Of a stretch of DNA of 59,731 nt, positions 17,298 to 27,089 are shown piece by piece (positions within the stretch are counted from its first letter, which is position 1; the number at the start of each line of letters is the position of its first letter). The DNA is from Rhizobium sp. SSA_523 (GTDB lineage Bacteria > Pseudomonadota > Alphaproteobacteria > Rhizobiales > Rhizobiaceae): positions 1 through 59,731 of the forward strand of contig NZ_CP129379.1 of the NCBI RefSeq assembly GCF_030435705.1. Direction: 5' to 3'. Both the position numbers and the translations under genes were made by a program. Under the pieces are notes generated by a model. That model saw only the letters and a list, made by a program, of their open reading frames with translations, was not told the origin of the DNA and did not search any database.

Positions 17298-18391
17298 AGG
17301 GAGAAGTCCTTTGCATGCGGGGCAGGCAAGGGGGGCAGGTCCTGCAGCAGGGTTTCCACCACATGCGGCCAGCTGATGTTCATCGCCTCGTAGCGGGCGC
17401 GCCCGTTCCGGCCGAGCCGGCCGGCCAGCGCCGCATCGCCCATCAGCCTTTCCAGGGCGGCGGCAATCGCGTCCGGTTCGGGATCGGTTACATAACCGGT
17501 CTCGCCATCCACCACGAATTCCAGCGGGCCGCCGGAATCCCGGCAGGTGACGACGGGCTTGGAGGCGAGCATGGCCTCCAGCGTCACGTAACCATAATCC
17601 TCGTCCAGCGGGCCGAAGAAGACGGCCGCGGCATGGGCGTAAAGGTTGAGCATGTCTTCGCGGCTGACGGCCCCGACGAAGCGCACGCGGTCGCTCAGGC
17701 AAAGCTGCGCCGCCAGGGCCTCCAGATGGCTGCGCATGCCGCCCGATCCGGCAAAGACGGCGCTGATCGGCGTCTTGCAGGCGGCCAGCGCCTTCAGCAT
17801 CAGATCCTGCCGCTTCAGCCCTTCCAGCCGGCTCGGCACGAAGACATAGGGCAGCGCCTCCTCGCAGCGCAATTCCTGCCAATTGGCCGGCGGATGATAC
17901 AGCGCCCTGGATTCGATCTTGTTGAAATCCCGCAGGCGCTGGCAGACCCGCTCGGCAATGGTGAAGACGGCCCGCGCCGAGCCGGGCTCGACACCGCCCA
18001 GGCTCTCATTGTCCCCGGCGATGATGTCGTCGCGCAGCGCATCGGTTTCCGGCTTGCCCGGCAGCCAGCCATAGGGCGTGCCGTAAAGGTCGTAGGCCGC
18101 GCGATGCTGATGCAGCAGCCAGACCCGCTTGTCCGGATGGCGCAGCATATAGGCCGGGAATTTCAGGCAGATCATCCGGTCGATGCGGCCGCCATTGAAC
18201 GGCAGGTAATTGGCCCCCAGCGCCTGATCCATGGTGTGGGCCGCGGCATCGACAGGCTCGAAATAAAAGGGCATCGAGATCTTGTGGACGCTATGGCCGG
18301 CGGCATGCACCGCCTCGACCAGGCCATCCACCAGAAATTCCGCCCCGCCATGAATGCCGGGTGTATGAACCGTCGCTATCCCCACACGCAT
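17294..18391 (-). CDS. glycosyltransferase family 4
   Basis: A 365-aa GT4 enzyme (MRVGIATVHTPGIHGGAEF). The donor-binding domain includes VFVPSRLEGLKRQDLMLKAL and the EX7E motif EDYGYVTLEAMLASKP. It resembles the first domain of the neighbouring double transferase, so the two may come from a duplication. Its start shares one base with the stop of the upstream methyltransferase gene, and its stop overlaps the start of the double transferase by four bases. The three genes thus form a tightly coupled operon for one glycan. Substrate unknown. Confidence 0.85.
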   Translation of the reverse strand: MRVGIATVHTPGIHGGAEFLVDGLVEAVHAAGHSVHKISMPFYFEPVDAAAHTMDQALGANYLPFNGGRIDRMICLKFPAYMLRHPDKRVWLLHQHRAAYDLYGTPYGWLPGKPETDALRDDIIAGDNESLGGVEPGSARAVFTIAERVCQRLRDFNKIESRALYHPPANWQELRCEEALPYVFVPSRLEGLKRQDLMLKALAACKTPISAVFAGSGGMRSHLEALAAQLCLSDRVRFVGAVSREDMLNLYAHAAAVFFGPLDEDYGYVTLEAMLASKPVVTCRDSGGPLEFVVDGETGYVTDPEPDAIAAALERLMGDAALAGRLGRNGRARYEAMNISWPHVVETLLQDLPPLPAPHAKDFSL

Positions 18392-19881
18392 CAGGCTTGG
18401 CCATCCCCGGCCGTTTCCGCCAAGGGCTTTTGCGCATAGAGCGCATAATCGGCCGGCTGACGGAACCAGTCATTGACCTCCTGGGGCTCGAAACCGCTTT
18501 CCGGCTGGGTCAGGTCGCAGTCTTCATCTTTCCGGATGATGCGGGCATTGGTGAAGCCCCGGGCTTCGGCGACGAAGCGCAGATAATCCGGCGGAAGCGG
18601 CTTGTTGTGCGTCGGGTCGTAATGGAAGGTACAGGCGCCGACCACGAGATTTTCCGGATTGGGCGTCTCGAACAGCACGAGCCCGCCCGGCATCAGAACC
18701 CGGTTGGCGATGTCGAAGAGGCTGACCAGGTCCTTGAAGCCGATATGTTCGACGATATGGAAGCCGGTAATGGCGCCCAGGCTGTGATCCGGCAGCGAGC
18801 GCAGATAGGCGATGGCGTCGCCTTCCAGCACGTCGAGGTCGAGCGCCTTGGCCTCCGCCACCATGGCGCCGTTCAGGTCTATGCCGCGGGTGGCGATATT
18901 GTTGCGCTTCAAGAGCGAGAGGAATTCGCCGCGGCCGCAGCCGATATCGAGGACGACGCCGCCGGCGGCAATCGGCTTGTTGGTCCTGAAGATCGGCAGA
19001 TAGCGTTCCGAGCGCCGCAGGATCTCGCTGGTCGAGCCCCGGAAGCGGTTCTCGAAGGCGACATAGAGGGAATCGAGCGAAGCCTCTTCCAGCGCGGTCA
19101 CGGCCGGCTGATGCTCGGCCGGCAGTCTGGCGCGCGCCTCGGCGATCAGGCTGTTGAGGGCCGTGCGCTGGGCGACGATCTCCTGGCGGATCGAGCGGAT
19201 TTCCGAGAGCGAGGCGACGGCCCTGTCCTTGGAGGTTTCGGCATCGGCCCGGGCTTCGGCCGCCCTGTGCTCGGTCACCGCGGTCCGCTTTTCGATTTCC
19301 ATATGCCCGGCATCGAGCAGGGCCTGGTTCTTGCGGATGGCCGACAGCGTGCCGTTGATTTCGTGGATCAGCGTTGCATGGCGTTCCGACAGCAGGGCCA
19401 GACGGCGCTGGGTGGTCGAGCGCACGATGAAGCGCATGAAGGGCTCGAAAAGCTTGCCGATCGCCGGCAGGCCCGCCAGACGGTCGAGCGCGGCCGCCGG
19501 CAGCAGCCAGCGGATCTTGACGCCGCGTGCCTTGCCCTCCGTCGAGCGCGACAGCGCGCTCAGCACCCGCACGGTGCTGATATGGCCCTGGCGCAGCGCC
19601 GGCAGGTAATAGCTCCGGCCGACGCCATCCATGTCGCGTCCCAAAAGGACCCGATAGGCATTGCGCAGGAAATCCTCGTCGTCCAGTGCCGCGAATTCCT
19701 CGATCGTATAGAAGGGGCGGCCCAGCGGAATGATCTCGCCATCATCCGGCTCCTGGACGAGAGGAATGGTGCCCAGCCCCTGACGGCGACCGGCAGGCGG
19801 AGTGTCTTCGACCGCCACGGCCGCAGTCTCGGCCCGCACGCGTGCCAGAATCTCGTCAATTGTCGGCATATGGTCGGACAT
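18391..19881 (-). CDS. SAM methyltransferase with DUF4214-like segment and coiled coil
   Basis: A 496-aa cytoplasmic protein. Residues about 55-120 form a DUF4214-like unit (FLRNAYRVLLGRDMDGVGRSYYLPALRQG). A Glu/Ala/Arg-rich helical segment (about 160-260) follows, likely a coiled coil. The rest is a class I SAM methyltransferase with motif I VLDIGCGRGEFL and a later GFHIVEHI segment. Coiled-coil methyltransferases are known to cap and length-control O-antigens (WbdD type), which would suit this operon with two GT4 genes. The DUF4214-like unit in an enzyme that should act on glycan suggests the module recognises sugar chains; that is inference. It is the first gene of the operon. Confidence 0.8.
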   Translation of the reverse strand: MSDHMPTIDEILARVRAETAAVAVEDTPPAGRRQGLGTIPLVQEPDDGEIIPLGRPFYTIEEFAALDDEDFLRNAYRVLLGRDMDGVGRSYYLPALRQGHISTVRVLSALSRSTEGKARGVKIRWLLPAAALDRLAGLPAIGKLFEPFMRFIVRSTTQRRLALLSERHATLIHEINGTLSAIRKNQALLDAGHMEIEKRTAVTEHRAAEARADAETSKDRAVASLSEIRSIRQEIVAQRTALNSLIAEARARLPAEHQPAVTALEEASLDSLYVAFENRFRGSTSEILRRSERYLPIFRTNKPIAAGGVVLDIGCGRGEFLSLLKRNNIATRGIDLNGAMVAEAKALDLDVLEGDAIAYLRSLPDHSLGAITGFHIVEHIGFKDLVSLFDIANRVLMPGGLVLFETPNPENLVVGACTFHYDPTHNKPLPPDYLRFVAEARGFTNARIIRKDEDCDLTQPESGFEPQEVNDWFRQPADYALYAQKPLAETAGDGQA

Positions 19882-20075
19882 GGTCCGTCAAAGCTCCTGC
19901 TTCATCCTGTTTCCTTGCGCTCTATCGCATCACAGGCCGGGAGGGAACGGTTTTTGCGTTCCGGCGCCGCAAAGACCCGCAGGGTTAACCATGCGTCAAG
20001 TTTACCTTTGGTTAACGATAGGGGCCTGTGTCATGACGACATCTCCTATAACGCCAATGCGGATGAGGGACTGCC

Positions 20076-21050
20076 GTGGCCAGCTTACAGGGCGTTTTCG
20101 TTACGCTGTTCGGCAGACCCGCCGATCCCGCCGGCCTTGCCTATCTGGCGGGACTGACCAAAGACGGCCGCGACTGGAGCGGCTTGTCCGCGCTGGCATC
20201 GCAGCCGGAGTTTCAGGCCCGTTTTTCCGGTCTCTCCGACAAGGCGGCGGTTTCGCTCCTCTATCATTCCGTCTTCGGTCGCGCACCGGATGCGGCGGGC
20301 CTGGCCTATTGGCTGGCCGAGCTGCAGGCCGGACATCTCGATCGGGCAAGATTGGGCGTTGCCCTGCTGGATGGCGCCAGGGCCGGCGATCAGGCCATTG
20401 CGGTCTCGAAACTGGCGGCGGCCGAATTGTTCAGCGCGCATCTCGATCTGCCGCTGGAGCAGCAATCCTATGCCGGAGCCGCCGGCGCGCAGGCAGGGCG
20501 TGCCTTTCTCGCCGAGGTGCGGCCCGACAGGCCGGCCGACCCGGCCGGGGTGGATGACAGCATTTCCCGCCTGGCGATGATCACGGGGCCTGGCGGCTTT
20601 CCAGGGGGGCCTGGCGGCTTTCCAGGGGGGCCAGGCGGCTTTCCAGGTGGCGGGCAAAAGCCGGCCGATGGCGAACCGGTGGTCCTCATCTTCACGTCGC
20701 CGGATCTCGTCAAGCTCGATCATGCGCCGGAGACGGGACGCGTGATCCTGACCGCCGCCACCATCAACAATATCGAATTCAACAGCTGGAGCCTTTCCGG
20801 CGCCGATGCCCTGGCCTTTGCCATCCAGAAGGACAGCGGTGCCATCCGCCTGCAGGATGCCGGCTATCTGCGCGACAGGGAAGTGGCGAGCTTCATGGTC
20901 ACGGCGACCGATGCGGCCGGCCACAGCGCCACCCAGACGGTCACCGTGGCCCTTGCCGGCCATTTCGCCGATCAGGCCTCGGTGCTCGGCCTCGGAGCCG
21001 ATCCGGGCGGTTTTGGCGCCGGCCCGGCCGGGGGCATCGACCTTTTCTGA
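20076..21050 (+). CDS. DUF4214 protein with Gly-rich linker and cadherin-like domain
   Basis: A 324-aa protein starting at a GTG with GAGGGA upstream. Residues 1-150 are a DUF4214 module whose opening (MASLQGVFVTLFGRPADPAGLAY) is nearly the same as in the proteins at 25.1 and 27.4-29.1 kb. A linker with three tandem GGFPGGP heptapeptides follows at about residues 170-192. The rest looks like one cadherin-like beta-sandwich (FTSPDLVKLDHAPETGRVIL...VTATDAAGHSATQTVTV). There is no Sec signal; type I export is inferred from its relatives. It is convergent with the metalloprotease gene, only three bases apart. A surface or matrix adhesin role is plausible but unproven. Confidence 0.7.
   Translation: MASLQGVFVTLFGRPADPAGLAYLAGLTKDGRDWSGLSALASQPEFQARFSGLSDKAAVSLLYHSVFGRAPDAAGLAYWLAELQAGHLDRARLGVALLDGARAGDQAIAVSKLAAAELFSAHLDLPLEQQSYAGAAGAQAGRAFLAEVRPDRPADPAGVDDSISRLAMITGPGGFPGGPGGFPGGPGGFPGGGQKPADGEPVVLIFTSPDLVKLDHAPETGRVILTAATINNIEFNSWSLSGADALAFAIQKDSGAIRLQDAGYLRDREVASFMVTATDAAGHSATQTVTVALAGHFADQASVLGLGADPGGFGAGPAGGIDLF
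20588..20651 (+). repeat. 21-bp tandem repeat encoding GGFPGGP
   Basis: Three near-perfect copies of a 21-base unit (GGCCTGGCGGCTTTCCAGGG and variants) lie inside the DUF4214/cadherin gene. They encode a flexible Gly/Pro linker. Copy number could vary in frame by slippage. Confidence 0.75.
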
Positions 21051-21053
21051 GCG

Positions 21054-23036
21054 TCAGGCCCACAGATCATACCAGTGCGCCTGGGTGACGGCGACCAGAT
21101 CGACGCCGCCCGGCGCCGTGCCGGCCTGCGCCTTGCCCAGGCTGTCGACGGCGGCGCGGTTTTCGGCGCTGAGCGAAAAGCCGACCAGGACATCGGCGCG
21201 GCTCATGCCGCCGCTCGACAGCGTGCCGGTCCAGTAGTCGAGGCCGGCGCTTTCGCCGGCGCGATCCAGCACGTTCTTGTAGAGGACCTGAACGAAGGCG
21301 CCATCATCCATGGCCTTGGCATTGCCGAAGCGGCTGGTGAACTCGTCGGCATTGATGATGCCGCTGGCCAGATCGCGCAGCGAGCCGCCCTTGCCGAGCA
21401 CGCCCGACCAATAGGCAAGGCCGGATGTGTCGATCGTGCGGTCGAGACCGGCATTGTAGACGAGCGAAATATCGTGGCGCAGCGTGGCAAGCGAGGCCGT
21501 ATCGGCGGCGGCATCGGACCCGCCAATGGCGAAGATACCGTCTTTGGTGGCCAGGAAATCGAGATTGCCGGCGGTGATCTTGGCATTGCCGAAGCCGATG
21601 ACGAGCTTTGCGGCGGAACCGCTGAGGCTGAGTTCGGCCAGGCTTGCATCCAGCACCAGCGTGTCGAGGCCGCCATTGCCTTCCAGCATGTCGTCGCCGG
21701 TCTGGACGATGAAGATGTCATTGCCATTGCCGCCGATCAGGCTATCGGTGCCATCCGGACCGCTGATGGCGGGAATGACCGAGATCAGGGCGCCGCGATC
21801 GAGGCCGAGATAGGAGAGTTCCTTGCCGATCGTGCCGCCGGACAGGATATTGTGGCCGCCAAGCCCTTCGATCCGGTCGTCGCCGGCGCCGCCGATGAGG
21901 ACATTATTGCCGAGATTGCCCTTGATCAGGTCATTGCCGGCGCCGCCGACCGCATTGTCGATCAGCGAGCGCTGGTCGCCCTGATAAAGAAGCGGCATGG
22001 CGACATTGCCGGGCGCCGTCTGGCCATTGCCGAGATTGGCCACCTGGCTATTGCCGAAATGGATCCAGCCGCCCGGCGACAGGTCGATCGAGAGCTTGCT
22101 GGCATAGGCCGAGAGGTCGATCGTATCGCGGCCGCCGCCATCCCAGAGCGTCTCGAACACCTTGTTGGCGCCCGGCGCGCCCTGGCCCTGGCCATTGACG
22201 AATTTCTCGCCGGTCGCGGCATTCCAGGAATAGACGGTATCGCCGCTGCGGGTGGCGAAATTGGCGCCGTAGAGATGCTGGATGGCGGCGATATCGCGGA
22301 TCATCGGCGTCTGGGCATAATCATAGGTGCCGTTGGTATAGCCCCCGCGGCCGTCGCCGGCATAGGAGGAATAGCTCATCACCGTATAGGCCATGGCATC
22401 GATGGCGCTGGCGGCCGCCGAGGCGCCGAAATCCAGCGCATTGCCATTGGCGCCCAACGGCGAGAGCAGAGCGGCCTCGCCATTGCCGCCATTGCCATGC
22501 GCCGCACCGCCGCAGCAGGGGCAGAGCGCCGCACCGGTCCCGTCATCGGCAACAAAGCCGCTGCCACCGGCGCCGAAGACCGGCTGGTGGGGATGGTTGA
22601 GGCCGAGCGCATGGCCGAGCTCGTGGATCATGGTGATCTTGGCATAGGTGCCGTCGACCGGATTGGTGTAATAGCCCTTGGCCGTGCCGAACCAGACATC
22701 GCCGCCTTCGGCGATGGTGGATGGCGTATAGGCCCAGGCGGTGGCCGGCAGAGCGGAAGCGGCAATGCGCAGATCGGCGCTTTCGCCGCCGGTTTCGACG
22801 ATCTTCAGGTTGATGAGCTCGGCCCATTGCGAGAGCGCATCGCGCACGCCATTGGCCTGGGTGCTGGTGAGCGCCTGGAAGCCCTTGGTGGTTTCGCCAT
22901 AGCCATAGGCGCCGCCATACTGGCCGGCCGAGGTGGTGAAGCCGAAGGAGACAGAGCCGCCTGCCCAGCGGGCCGACGTCAGGAGACTATCGATGACAGA
23001 AGAACCCGCTGCACTGTTGGACGCAATACTTGCCAT
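21054..23036 (-). CDS. M10 (serralysin-like) metalloprotease with RTX and DUF4214
   Basis: A 660-aa protein. The zinc site HELGHALGLNH is at residues 138-148 and the Met-turn YTVMSYSSY at about 217-225, as in serralysin-type M10 peptidases. A short insert between them carries CPCC (172-175), unusual because RTX proteins rarely contain cysteine. Residues about 350-460 have RTX-like Gly/Asp repeats (GGAGNDLIKG, GGAGDDRIEG, GGNGNDIF). The C-terminal ~150 residues hold DUF4214 units. No Sec signal is visible, so type I secretion is expected. It may process the co-secreted DUF4214 proteins or host surface proteins; both ideas are inference. It is convergent with the cadherin-like gene. Confidence 0.85.
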   Translation of the reverse strand: MASIASNSAAGSSVIDSLLTSARWAGGSVSFGFTTSAGQYGGAYGYGETTKGFQALTSTQANGVRDALSQWAELINLKIVETGGESADLRIAASALPATAWAYTPSTIAEGGDVWFGTAKGYYTNPVDGTYAKITMIHELGHALGLNHPHQPVFGAGGSGFVADDGTGAALCPCCGGAAHGNGGNGEAALLSPLGANGNALDFGASAAASAIDAMAYTVMSYSSYAGDGRGGYTNGTYDYAQTPMIRDIAAIQHLYGANFATRSGDTVYSWNAATGEKFVNGQGQGAPGANKVFETLWDGGGRDTIDLSAYASKLSIDLSPGGWIHFGNSQVANLGNGQTAPGNVAMPLLYQGDQRSLIDNAVGGAGNDLIKGNLGNNVLIGGAGDDRIEGLGGHNILSGGTIGKELSYLGLDRGALISVIPAISGPDGTDSLIGGNGNDIFIVQTGDDMLEGNGGLDTLVLDASLAELSLSGSAAKLVIGFGNAKITAGNLDFLATKDGIFAIGGSDAAADTASLATLRHDISLVYNAGLDRTIDTSGLAYWSGVLGKGGSLRDLASGIINADEFTSRFGNAKAMDDGAFVQVLYKNVLDRAGESAGLDYWTGTLSSGGMSRADVLVGFSLSAENRAAVDSLGKAQAGTAPGGVDLVAVTQAHWYDLWA

Positions 23037-23321
23037 GACCCGCTATGCCCCTTGCCTGTTGCTGGAAGAGACAATACGAGATAAATTTTGATATATATTT
23101 CAGTTGTTTAGCGCATTTTTATTGAATAAAACATCAATTGCTTAACCATGCAGGGACGGCATGCGGCGGCGCGCCGATCCCCGTTCACGGACGCGCCGGA
23201 AGGAGGCCACGGGCACGGATCGCGCTTTGATGCGTTGTGCCGGGACAGAAAGCCGCCGGACGCGCGATCAGCAGGCCGGCCAGCAGTAGCCAGAGGATCG
23301 CGGGAATGCGATAAAGGCCGG

Positions 23322-23489
23322 ATGAAACAGAAGATCGACATTTTTCCGCCGGGCAAGACCCGGCCGATCGAGGCGGCCGACGATCCCGCGCTCGCGCGAA
23401 AGGATGCGCTCAAGGATCGCGCCCTGATCGCCGTCGGTCTCCTGACGCTTCTGGCAGAGCTCCTGCCGCTCGTGCTCCTGCTGAGCTAG
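23322..23489 (+). CDS. hypothetical small single-pass membrane protein, possibly truncated
   Basis: A 55-aa frame starting at an ATG with a weak AGG upstream. The first ~38 residues are charged (MKQKIDIFPPGKTRP...) and the last ~17 form one hydrophobic segment (LIAVGLLTLLAELLPLVLLLS). The stop codon falls inside the 10-base inverted repeat that borders the IS110-like element, so the original C-terminus may have been cut off by the insertion. I do not recognise a family, and it may not be a real gene. Confidence 0.35.
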   Translation: MKQKIDIFPPGKTRPIEAADDPALARKDALKDRALIAVGLLTLLAELLPLVLLLS

Positions 23490-24534
23490 AGTATCCGTTT
23501 TGATCAAGTGGGTTTTGGCGTCCATTTTCGATTTTTCCGCAGGAGAGCGTTTGCCAGCACGATGAGCTTTCGCATGACTGCTGTTATGGCGACTTTCGGT
23601 GGTTTTCCGGCGGCTTTGAGCTGGTCGTATTTGGCACTGAGGTCCGGGTTGAAACGACAGGCAACGAGGGCTGGCATGTAAAGTGCCTGCCGAACGATGG
23701 CCCTCCCGCCAGCGATGAAAGCGCGTCCGGTCCATCGTCCGGACTGGCGGCTCATGGGGGCAAGACCGCAAAGGGCTGCGGCTGTTTTCTCCTCCAATTC
23801 GCCCAGTTCCGGCATCTCGATAAGAAGCGTGAAGGCCGTGACCTGAGATATGCCGGGGATCGAGACAAGGATATCGAACCTGGCCTTCAGGGTCGTATCT
23901 TCGATAATCAAGGCCATGATGGCCTCATCCACGGCCTTGATCTGCCGCTCGATCTGCCGAAGCCTGTCGATATTTTGTCTCTTCAAGAGCAGGTTGGACA
24001 GGGTCTTCGACCTGTTCTTCGCGGCGGTCCTGTCCTTGATCAGGGCCAGACGAGCGATATGCAACTCTTTCAGATCATTGCGGATTTGCGTGTCGGTCTC
24101 AAGAATGCGCGGTTGAAGAAGCGCGCCGTAACGCGCCAGCAGTCCAGCATCGATCCGGTCTATTTTGGCAAGTCTGCCAGTGGCTTGCGCGAAGCGCCTT
24201 GCAAGGCGGGGATTGACCTTGAGAGGGCCAAGCCTTGCACCATCATGAAGCGCTCGAAGGCCTTGTGATAAGGGCCGGTGGGTTCATAGACAATGCGTGC
24301 CACTGTCTTTGCGCCGATCCATCTGACAATGGCGGCAAATCCCTTGCGGTCATTGGCAACCTTCAGTGATTGGCCATCCGGCAGGCTGTGCAGATCGATA
24401 TGGTCTTTCGAGATGTCTGCGCCGATGGTAATATCCGTCATCTTTTCTGATCTCCCATGCTTGTCATCCGAGCCCAAAGCTCGGGTATCCGTTCAGGACG
24501 ATTGGAAAAGATGGGGGCGATCACACTCTAGCTC
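23483..24534 (-). mobile_element. IS110-family insertion sequence, decayed
   Basis: A segment of about 1.05 kb holds a frameshifted IS110-type transposase and is bracketed by an exact 10-base inverted repeat: GAGCTAGAGT at 23483-23492 and ACTCTAGCTC at 24525-24534. Classic IS110 members lack terminal inverted repeats, so these boundaries are tentative. Only about 90 bases lie upstream of the transposase start and about 15 downstream of its stop, which leaves little room for a bridge RNA. Confidence 0.6.
23504..24441 (-). pseudogene. IS110-family transposase, single frameshift
   Basis: Two frames together make one IS110 transposase of about 312 aa. The N-terminal part (MTDITIGADISKDHIDLHS, the DEDD RuvC-like catalytic start) runs from 24441 to about 24225. 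The reading then continues in another frame as ...NPRLARRFAQATGRLAKIDR, a conserved family stretch, into the C-terminal part with the Tnp_20 domain (ILVSIPGISQVTAFTLL). One missing base near 24215-24225 explains the switch. The Tnp_20 serine region appears in frame (...LAPMSRQSGRWTGRAFI). The element is presumably immobile unless helped in trans. A sequencing error in the window is also possible. Confidence 0.8.
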
Positions 24535-25140
24535 GGCCCGGCATTCGCAAGACTGGCGGCCTGCATGTCCACGATCCGTCCCCCATCGCCGGAAGAGGAG
24601 GGCCGTCCTCTCCGGCGCTTCTTTATCTCACCAAGAAGCAAGAAAATCATAAGACAAGCAGGTCCAGCAAAAATGCGTCAGCGGTTTTTGCGTCCGGACT
24701 GCGTAGAAACAAAGAGAGAGAGCCTACCCCGCAGACCTGCCGCACTGCGGTCAGAAGTGCGGGCAGAAGGCCCGGGTAGAAGGCCGGGCGCACATCTGGC
24801 ACCCCGCCGGCAACGTGTTGACGACCAGGCCGTCACGGCTGCGGCCGAAGCTGGGCCGGAACTTGACCGAAATCCGGCAGACCTGTCTTTCCAGCGGCGC
24901 GGCCACGCTCCGTTCTGGAACAACTGTTCCCAAACGAGACAAAGTGAGAAATGCAAGCTTGGATACTCCGCCATAATTCGGCAGGAGATTTCGCCTATTA
25001 ACCCTTCATTAATATTAAATATTGCTTAATTCTAAATTCTACCCTTAACTGCAGAGGCAGTCGCGCTGAAGCTTTTTGGGGAAACAACTGCTTTCGTCCC
25101 GACTGCACGTCATTCGTGTAGAATCATCGGGAGAAACAAA
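24535..25140. promoter_or_regulatory. gene-poor region upstream of the frameshifted DUF4214 gene
   Basis: About 600 bases without a gene I can support. The left part is G+C-rich. The segment about 24975-25045 is strongly A+T-rich (it includes CATTAATATTAAATATTGC) and likely holds the promoter of the DUF4214 gene at 25141, which has GGGAGAAA ahead of its ATG. Confidence 0.45.
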
Positions 25141-27023
25141 ATGGCTTCGATTCAGGGAGTCTATCTGGCCCTGTTTGGCCGCCCGGCCGATCCGGCCGGC
25201 CTCGCCTACTGGACCCAGCAGAGCAAAAACGGCGCCGATCTCGGAAAGGTCATCGATGTGATGACCAAGCTGCCGGAAGCAACCGCGCGCTTTGCCGGCC
25301 AATCAGATTCCGCCCTCATCACCAGCATTTACCAGGCGCTCTTCGACCGCGCGCCGGATGCCGCGGGCCTCGCCTTCTTCACCCAGCAGCTCGCCAGTGG
25401 CAAGCAGACCATCGGCAGCATCGCCATCAATATTCTGGACGGCGCCAAGGGCAGCGACCTGACGCTCGTGCAGAACCGCGAGACGGCCGCCAATGTCTTC
25501 ACCGCCAGCCTCGATACGCCGGTTGAGGTTGGTGCCTATGTTGGCTTCGCCGCGGCCGATTTCGCCCGCTCCTTCATCAAGACGGTAACGACCGATCCGG
25601 CTTCGATCCCGACCCCTGCCCAGGTGCAAACGTCTCTGAACACAGGGCTGAACCTGAACGACGGCGCGACGCCGGGCCAAGGTCAGGCGCCGGGTGGTGG
25701 AAATACAGGGACTGATCCAGGAACTTCCAACCCTCCAACACCAGAGCAATTTAGTATCACCAAAACGGTTGGCGACATCGCCAACGCTGCGGCAGGCCAA
25801 AAGCTGTTTGCGGGTGGGGGGAATCCTGCAACGGGAATGAATATCACAACCGCGACCGGCAATCAGAATCACAAGGTCGAGTTGGCACTAGACGCGCGCT
25901 ACAACCAGAAGCCTTCGACGTCGCGCCGGCGGCGGTCAAGGATGGCGTAGCGATCTACAGCGTAAATCCAGGCTCAGATGTTCGTTTTGCATATTCCGCA
26001 GGCATCTCACCGACCAGCGGTGTCGAGAAGATCGACCTGGACCTCTTCGACTACAAGCTCTCAATCGATACTGATAGCACGAGCGGGACTAACTTCTTCA
26101 CCTTGAATCTAGGGCGAGGTGAGGGAACAGGAGCCAATAACGCTACGAATGCTGACTCCCCATATGTCTGGTCGAACGGAGCGGTCAAAATTGTGGATGA
26201 TGGCGGCAACGCCTCGATAACGCAGAACATTCAAGCGATAGCTTGGAAGGACAATAAACCTGTAGCAGTGAACGCGGGGGAGCAATACGACATTAAGTTG
26301 GAAGCATTTTATAAGGGCACGACGACAAAGATCGCTGACACTGCGATAAAGTTAGTCGGAAACTCGGCGCCCAATGTAAACGCGACCTTGTCTGAGAACG
26401 CTTCCTGGAACAGCACTTCAACACTCTGGGCTGGCTCTGGCAATTCCAACAAGGATTTTGCCGTCGCAAGCTTTGCTAACGAAAGAATTGAGCTCGGCCT
26501 GAGCGGACGGATGAAAGGACAGAGCCCGGTTGGAGGTGAGCTCGGCGCCGATGGCTTCGTTCATTTCAAACTGAGCGCCGGTGACGATGCACGCTTTGCG
26601 TATTCGATTGCGTCGAAAGACAGCCCGCTTTCCAGCAACGTGTTCAAGCTAAAAATCGACATCGACAGCAGCGCCGATACTGAGTTTGTTGAGCTTACCC
26701 TTGGCAGCCGCACCATTGCAGTCGACCCACTAAAAACGACAAACAACCACTCAAACACCACCAATTCAAAGTACATTTGGTCAAACGCCGATGGCACAAT
26801 TAAAATCGTTGACGACGGCGGCGATGGTGGGAAGGACGGCTTGACTGGCATAGGGCTAGTTACGCAAAACATCGAGAACATCTCGTGGTTTGATAGCACC
26901 CCAAAGGCTGACAACCTCTCGACTAGCACTTATGATCTCATACTGGAAGCTTGGGACAAAGATGGCGTCACACTGATAGGCACTAATCACGTCGTGTTCG
27001 ATATTAGTGCCCCGGTAAAGTAG
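25141..27023 (+). pseudogene. DUF4214 surface repeat protein, frameshifted
   Basis: The first frame (25141-25950) encodes an N-terminal DUF4214 module (MASIQGVYLALFGRPADPAGLAY...), a Gly/Pro/Thr linker and the start of a beta-rich domain. The protein clearly continues in another frame. From about 25900 to 27023 that frame reads LQPEAFDVAPAAVKDG, then two further copies of a ~150-aa repeat marked by FAYS, YVWSNG or YIWSNA, and KIVDDGG. A GCGCGC run at 25893-25898 sits at the switch, and removing one GC pair restores a single ORF of about 627 codons. So this is a 2-bp slippage, a sequencing error or a phase-variable tract. No Sec signal; type I export is likely. The role is unknown, probably surface or matrix. 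Confidence 0.7.
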
Positions 27024-27057
27024 ACTTAGAGTACCGTGCGAGTATTGCATCATCATT

Positions 27058-27089
27058 GCGGCGGGCTGATGCGTTAGTCCGCCGCCTTT
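27058..27089 (+). terminator. rho-independent terminator after the frameshifted gene
   Basis: GCGGCGG and CCGCCGC form a 7-bp stem with a loop of about 14 bases, followed by a short T run (CTTTCG), 35 bases after the stop codon. Confidence 0.6.

Noticed and set aside
17298..17882. Upstream extension of the double GT4 frame to a 988-aa protein
   Set aside because: It is the shadow of the preceding GT4 gene in another frame; the added residues show no GT features and the ATG at 17297 overlaps the upstream stop by four bases.
18361..20157. 598-aa plus-strand frame opposite the methyltransferase
   Set aside because: Antisense shadow; no domain, and the minus strand has the SAM-binding motif.
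21075..23084. 669-aa plus-strand frame opposite the M10 protease gene
   Set aside because: It reads as a low-complexity Ala/Gly/Ile-rich antisense shadow; the minus strand carries clear protease and RTX motifs.
24160..24290. Programmed frameshift in the IS110-type transposase
   Set aside because: IS110 transposases are normally made from one frame and no slippery heptamer is visible; simple decay by one-base loss is the better explanation.
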